DNA from: CAAGNP01 sp045603545
Lineage (GTDB): Bacteria; Bacteroidota; Bacteroidia; Bacteroidales; UBA932
DNA length: 64,000 bases
NCBI GenBank assembly: GCA_045603545.1
Contig: JAZUMG010000017.1
Span: 1-64,000 of the forward strand
Direction of reading: 5' to 3'
The position numbers and the translations under genes were made by a program. A model generated the notes under the pieces. The model saw only the letters and a list, made by a program, of their open reading frames with translations, made no database searches and was not told the origin of the DNA. Within the stretch, counting starts at the first letter, position 1; the number at the start of each line of letters is the position of its first letter. Below, one piece after another: positions 60,571-64,000 of the stretch.

Positions 60571-62358
60571 CTAATCAAGCTTGAGTACCGCCATGAATGC
60601 TGATTGTGGTACCTCCACATTACCGATCTGGCGCATACGCTTCTTGCCTTTCTTCTGCTTCTCGAGGAGTTTGCGTTTACGGGTGATGTCACCTCCGTAA
60701 CACTTGGCTGTAACGTCCTTGCGGACAGCCTTGACTGTCTCTCGGGCGATGATCTTGGCACCGATGGCAGCCTGGATGGCGATGTCGAACTGCTGGCGTG
60801 GGATAAGCTCTTTGAGTTTCTCGCACATTCTGCGGCCGAAGTCGTAGGCTCTGTCTCTGTGGATCAGTGACGAGAGGGCATCGACAGGCTCCGAGTTGAG
60901 GAGGATGTCCAGCTTGACAAGGTCAGACTTTTTGTATCCGCAGATATGGTAGTCGAAAGATGCGTAACCCTTCGAGATAGATTTCAGTTTGTCATAGAAG
61001 TCAAAGACGATCTCTGCAAGTGGCATCTCGTATGTAAGCTCCACGCGGTCGGCTGTGATGAAGTGCTGGTTGATGAGGATACCCCTCTTGTCCAGACAAA
61101 GCTTCATGATAGGGCCGAAGAAATCGCTCTTGGAGATAATCTGTGCCTTGATGTAAGGCTCATCGATCTGTTTGATGAGTGTAGGTGCCGGGAGACCTGA
61201 CGGGTTGTGGACATCGACACACTCTCCCTGTGTAGTGTAGACTTTGTATGATACGTTGGGTACTGTGGTGATGACATCCATGTCAAACTCTCTGTAAAGT
61301 CTCTCCTGCATGATTTCCAGGTGGAGAAGACCGAGGAAGCCACAGCGGAATCCGAAGCCGAGGGCGAGTGATGATTCAGGTTCGAAAACTAGCGAAGCAT
61401 CATTGAGCTGAAGTTTCTCAAGTGAGGCCCTGAGATCTTCATATTCATCTGTATCCACAGGGTAGACACCGGCGAAAAGCATCGGTTTTACCTCTTCAAA
61501 GCCGGCAATGGACTCTGAGCAGGGGTTCTCCACATGGGTAATGGTGTCTCCCACCTTAACCTCTACTGCAGTTTTGATACCTGATATGATGTATCCAACA
61601 TTTCCGCAGCTCACCTCATCTGTGGGGCACAGTTTCATCCTGAGGTATCCTACCTCGTCAGCCACATACTCTTTTCCTGTATTGAAGAATTTTACCTTGT
61701 CCCCTTTGCGGATGACGCCGTTCTCCACTTTGAAGTATGCGATGATTCCCCTGAATGAGTTGAATACCGAGTCGAAAATAAGTGCCTGAAGAGGGGCCTC
61801 GGGATCACCTTGAGGTGCTGGAATCCTCTCTACAATGGCATCGAGAATCTCAGGAACACCCACACCTGTCTTGGCACTGCACAGAAGGATATCCTCGTCT
61901 TTACATCCGATAAGATCTATAATCTGGTCTTTAACCACATCCACCATAGCTGCATCCATATCGATTTTGTTCAGGATAGGGATGATCTCCAGGTCGTGTT
62001 CCAATGCGAGGTAGAGGTTGGATATGGTTTGTGCCTGAATACCTTGTGTGGCATCCACTACCAGAAGTGCCCCTTCGCAGGAAGCGATGGCACGTGATAC
62101 CTCATATGAGAAATCGACGTGACCCGGGGTGTCAAGAAGGTTAAGTGTATAGTTCTCACCATTACGGTTATACTGCATCTGTATGGCGTGGCTCTTGATG
62201 GTGATACCCTTCTCCTTCTCAAGGTCCATCGAGTCAAGGACCTGATTCTCCATTTCTCTGGCGTTAAGGGTATTTGTTGCCTCCAGAAGGCGGTCTGCCA
62301 ATGTGCTTTTCCCGTGGTCGATATGGGCAATAATGCAAAAGTTCCTAATGTGCTTCAT
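60571..62358 (-). CDS. lepA: elongation factor 4 (LepA)
   Basis: A ribosomal back-translocating GTPase of 595 residues from ATG 62358. The frame is open to 62469, but MKHIRNFCIIAHIDHGKST is the normal N-terminus. Canonical G motifs: HIDHGKST, GITIKS, DTPGHVDF, NKID. LepA-specific segments follow: ALGFGFRCGFLGLLHLEIMQERL and the C-terminal KCYGGDITRKRKLLEKQKKGKKRM. It has a textbook promoter at 62378-62409. Confidence 0.97.
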   Translation of the reverse strand: MKHIRNFCIIAHIDHGKSTLADRLLEATNTLNAREMENQVLDSMDLEKEKGITIKSHAIQMQYNRNGENYTLNLLDTPGHVDFSYEVSRAIASCEGALLVVDATQGIQAQTISNLYLALEHDLEIIPILNKIDMDAAMVDVVKDQIIDLIGCKDEDILLCSAKTGVGVPEILDAIVERIPAPQGDPEAPLQALIFDSVFNSFRGIIAYFKVENGVIRKGDKVKFFNTGKEYVADEVGYLRMKLCPTDEVSCGNVGYIISGIKTAVEVKVGDTITHVENPCSESIAGFEEVKPMLFAGVYPVDTDEYEDLRASLEKLQLNDASLVFEPESSLALGFGFRCGFLGLLHLEIMQERLYREFDMDVITTVPNVSYKVYTTQGECVDVHNPSGLPAPTLIKQIDEPYIKAQIISKSDFFGPIMKLCLDKRGILINQHFITADRVELTYEMPLAEIVFDFYDKLKSISKGYASFDYHICGYKKSDLVKLDILLNSEPVDALSSLIHRDRAYDFGRRMCEKLKELIPRQQFDIAIQAAIGAKIIARETVKAVRKDVTAKCYGGDITRKRKLLEKQKKGKKRMRQIGNVEVPQSAFMAVLKLD

Positions 62359-62377
62359 CCTCGAATATTTATGGGTG

Positions 62378-62409
62378 CAAATATACATTGTAATTTGTTT
62401 TTTCTCAAA
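62378..62409 (-). promoter_or_regulatory. promoter of lepA
   Basis: On the minus strand -33 TTTG (62406-62409), a 20-base spacer, and an exact -7 TATATTTG (62378-62385). This is the cleanest housekeeping promoter in the window. The leader is about 15 bases with GAGGATG at the start codon. Confidence 0.7.
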
Positions 62410-62451
62410 TTCGTAGTAACTTAGCATAATATTCAATAATGAAATAAAGTT

Positions 62452-63297
62452 ATGTGTGAAGCTAATCAACTCTCAAAAATCTCAACTCAAGTAAGAAGAG
62501 ATATCCTTAGAATGGTTACACTTGCCAAATCAGGTCACCCTGGCGGATCAATGAGCAGTACTGATATTCTTACTGCTTTGTTCTGCAAGGTTATGAAGCA
62601 CTCTCCAGCAAATTGGACCAGAGACGGCAAGGACAATGATATGTTTTTCCTCTCAGCAGGCCATATGACTCCGGTTCTGTACAGTGTTATGGCAAGATCG
62701 GGTTATTTCCCTGTAAGTGAGTTGGCTACATTCAGAAAATGTGGTTCTCGTCTTCAGGGACACCCATCAGTGCGCAAAGGTATGCCGGGCATTTATGAGG
62801 CTGCCGGTTCTTTGGGTCAGGGTCTTTCGGTAGCATTGGGTGCTGCATTGGCAAAAAAAGGGAACAACGACCCAAACTATGTTTATGTGCTGCTTGGTGA
62901 CGGCGAGAGCCAGGAGGGACAAGTGTGGGAAGCCGCAATGTTCGGAGCACAGCACAAAGTGGACAATATCATAGCAATGACAGACTGGAACGGTCAGCAG
63001 ATTGACGGTACTACCGACTCAGTAATGTCATTGGGAGATCTCCAGGGAAAATGGGAAAAGTTCGGCTGGACAGTAGTTGTTGCAGACGGGCACGATTTTG
63101 GCTGTATTGAAAATGCGTTTAACACAGCCAAAGGTGAATCGGGCAAAGGGAAGCCTGTTATGATCCTCTTCAAGACCGAAATGGGTCACGGCGTTGACTT
63201 TATGGCAGGTACTTGCGAGTGGCACGGAAAGGCCCCTTCTGCAGAGCAATGCGAAAAAGGGCTTGCTCAGCTCGAGGAGACTTTGGGAGATTTTTAA
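62452..63297 (+). CDS. transketolase, N-terminal (TPP-binding) subunit
   Basis: A 281-residue protein matching only the N-terminal half of transketolase. It has SGHPGGSMSSTDIL, FFLSAGHMTPVLYS, GSLGQGLSVALGAALA and the TPP/metal loop GDGESQEGQVWEAA, and ends after HGKAPSAEQCEKGL. Split transketolases of this type work with a separate C-terminal subunit in the non-oxidative pentose phosphate pathway. The C-terminal half does not follow directly: the next gene is a DUF4136 lipoprotein. It may be encoded beyond the window end. The start has no Shine-Dalgarno sequence. Confidence 0.92.
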   Translation: MCEANQLSKISTQVRRDILRMVTLAKSGHPGGSMSSTDILTALFCKVMKHSPANWTRDGKDNDMFFLSAGHMTPVLYSVMARSGYFPVSELATFRKCGSRLQGHPSVRKGMPGIYEAAGSLGQGLSVALGAALAKKGNNDPNYVYVLLGDGESQEGQVWEAAMFGAQHKVDNIIAMTDWNGQQIDGTTDSVMSLGDLQGKWEKFGWTVVVADGHDFGCIENAFNTAKGESGKGKPVMILFKTEMGHGVDFMAGTCEWHGKAPSAEQCEKGLAQLEETLGDF

Positions 63298-63309
63298 CAA
63301 TTTAAAACA

Positions 63310-63981
63310 ATGAAAAGAACAATTTTATTCCTTTTTGTCACATCGCTTCTGGTAGGGAGCTGCTCTTTCTGGAATGACGATTATAGGGAGACAGTAGATC
63401 AGTTCGTATCTGTAGCATATAAGGCAGATAATGTTGATTTTACCCAGTATAAGACATTTGCAATAGCAGACTCCATCCTTTATGTGGAAGGTGACAAGAA
63501 CGTGAGACAGAAGAACAACCTCTCAGAAGAGGTTAAGGCGGTGGTGGAGAAAGAGATGACGGCTCTGGGCTATAAGCTGTTTGCACCTGGAAAAGGTGAA
63601 TTCAGTACACCTGACCTCATCGTGGACCTCGCATATATTGTGAACACAACTACCGTTGTCTATCCCGGATATTGGTGGGACTGGGACTATTGGTGGTACT
63701 ATTATGACTGGTATCCTTACGATCCATTCTTCCCGTACTACCCTTACGATCCATTCTATCCTTATTACCCTTATCCGATGTACCCTATGGCATCATCATA
63801 TTCATCAGGCAGTCTGACAATAGACATTGTCGATGTTAAGAATATGGGTGATGATTCCAACCCCCCTATAGTATGGCACGGTCTCGTGAGGAGCATACTG
63901 AACTCTACACACACCTCATCAGAGAGAGCCGCCGCTATCGGACAATGTTTTGATATGGTTCCACCTGCTAACACCAAATAA
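63310..63981 (+). CDS. DUF4136 family lipoprotein with aromatic-proline tract
   Basis: A 223-residue lipoprotein (LLVGSC, Cys18). The DUF4136 pattern is visible: DFTQYKTFAIADS near the start, EVKAVVEKEMTALGYKLFAPGKGEF, DLIVDLAYIV, then SGSLTIDIVD and VWHGLVRSILNS towards the end. Between them (about residues 118-158) is a low-complexity tract dominated by Trp, Tyr, Pro and Asp with a repeated YPYDPF unit. The function is unknown; such proteins are envelope-bound. It follows the transketolase gene by 12 bases. Confidence 0.85.
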   Translation: MKRTILFLFVTSLLVGSCSFWNDDYRETVDQFVSVAYKADNVDFTQYKTFAIADSILYVEGDKNVRQKNNLSEEVKAVVEKEMTALGYKLFAPGKGEFSTPDLIVDLAYIVNTTTVVYPGYWWDWDYWWYYYDWYPYDPFFPYYPYDPFYPYYPYPMYPMASSYSSGSLTIDIVDVKNMGDDSNPPIVWHGLVRSILNSTHTSSERAAAIGQCFDMVPPANTK

Positions 63982-63993
63982 AGGAGAGAGATT

Positions 63994-64000
63994 ATGAAAA
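63994..64000 (+). CDS. start of the next gene (cut by window edge)
   Basis: An ATG at 63994 follows AAAGGAGAGAG, a strong Shine-Dalgarno sequence, 12 bases after the DUF4136 stop. Only the first two codons (Met-Lys) are inside the window, so the product cannot be named. Confidence 0.5.

Noticed and set aside
62359..62469. N-terminal extension of the lepA frame
   Set aside because: The extension crosses the -33/-7 promoter, and the LepA N-terminus at 62358 is canonical.
63298..63309. Frameshift or nonsense mutation truncating a full-length transketolase
   Set aside because: The sequence after the stop codes for a signal peptide and lipobox of an unrelated lipoprotein in its own frame, so this is a genuine split form and not a broken gene.
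1..64000. tRNA, rRNA, CRISPR, insertion sequence, prophage or integrated-element signatures
   Set aside because: I looked in all intergenic stretches; none shows a cloverleaf, regularly spaced repeats, a transposase or integrase, or terminal inverted repeats flanking a gene.

Overview
The window is a 64 kb piece of a Bacteroidetes (Bacteroidales-type) chromosome. Evidence: repeated promoter -7 elements of the form TAnnTTTG, few Shine-Dalgarno sequences, families typical of the phylum (DUF4251, DUF4249, DUF4136, S46 dipeptidyl-peptidase, STN/carboxypeptidase-like TonB receptor, YfhO, MG2-type secreted protein), a quinol-linked FrdAB pair and an EF-G paralogue of the Bacteroides EF-G2 type. Gene density is high. 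I see no rRNA, tRNA, CRISPR array, insertion sequence or prophage.

Layout. 1-7807: the 3' part of hflX, then a minus-strand block with an alpha/beta hydrolase, frdB-frdA (no cytochrome b gene beside them) and a surface-polysaccharide operon (GT4, Wzx-like flippase, GT2). 7894-12854: a DUF4251 protein and a GH20 hexosaminidase on plus, then an Ntn hydrolase and ruvB on minus. 12855-13259: the only long non-coding stretch, very AT-rich, where the prevailing gene direction changes from minus to plus. 13260-30273: a nearly continuous plus-strand run with mfd, coaX, an FadL-like barrel, a TPR protein, lptC, a PpiD-like chaperone, ychF, a two-domain SGNH protein, an EEP-family hydrolase, thyA-folA, an NSS transporter and an M28 peptidase. 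30245-32482: yqeY and aspS on minus.

32723-38907 is a four-gene cell-surface operon: a secreted unknown, a TonB-dependent receptor with an STN domain, a DUF4249 lipoprotein, and a secreted MG2 protein that appears to carry a plug-like segment without a barrel. A block of nested GC-rich inverted repeats follows it. 39087-48824 holds rsmA, mutS, an orphan MacB-type permease, a serine beta-lactamase-family lipoprotein, a glycosyltransferase and a YfhO-family membrane protein. 48897-50185 is an ECF sigma module with a probable autoregulated promoter. 50226-58216 carries mrp, a DPP7-type peptidase, glycerate kinase, a Pit phosphate transporter with a PhoU-like tail, a SIMPL protein and rnhB. 58317-64000 carries an EF-G paralogue with altered GTPase residues, lepA, the N-terminal half of a split transketolase and a DUF4136 lipoprotein.

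Functional links: envelope biogenesis (lptC, ppiD, FadL-like barrel, flippase and glycosyltransferases), DNA repair (ruvB, mfd, mutS, rnhB), folate/thymidylate synthesis (thyA-folA), translation GTPases (hflX, ychF, EF-G2-like, lepA) and peptide or glycan scavenging (GH20, M28, S46). The points most worth a second look are the EF-G paralogue, the TonB/DUF4249/MG2-plug operon, the nested repeats at 38.9-39.05 kb, the strand and skew switch at 12.9-13.2 kb (possible replication origin), and an orphan minus-strand terminator at 32.6 kb.
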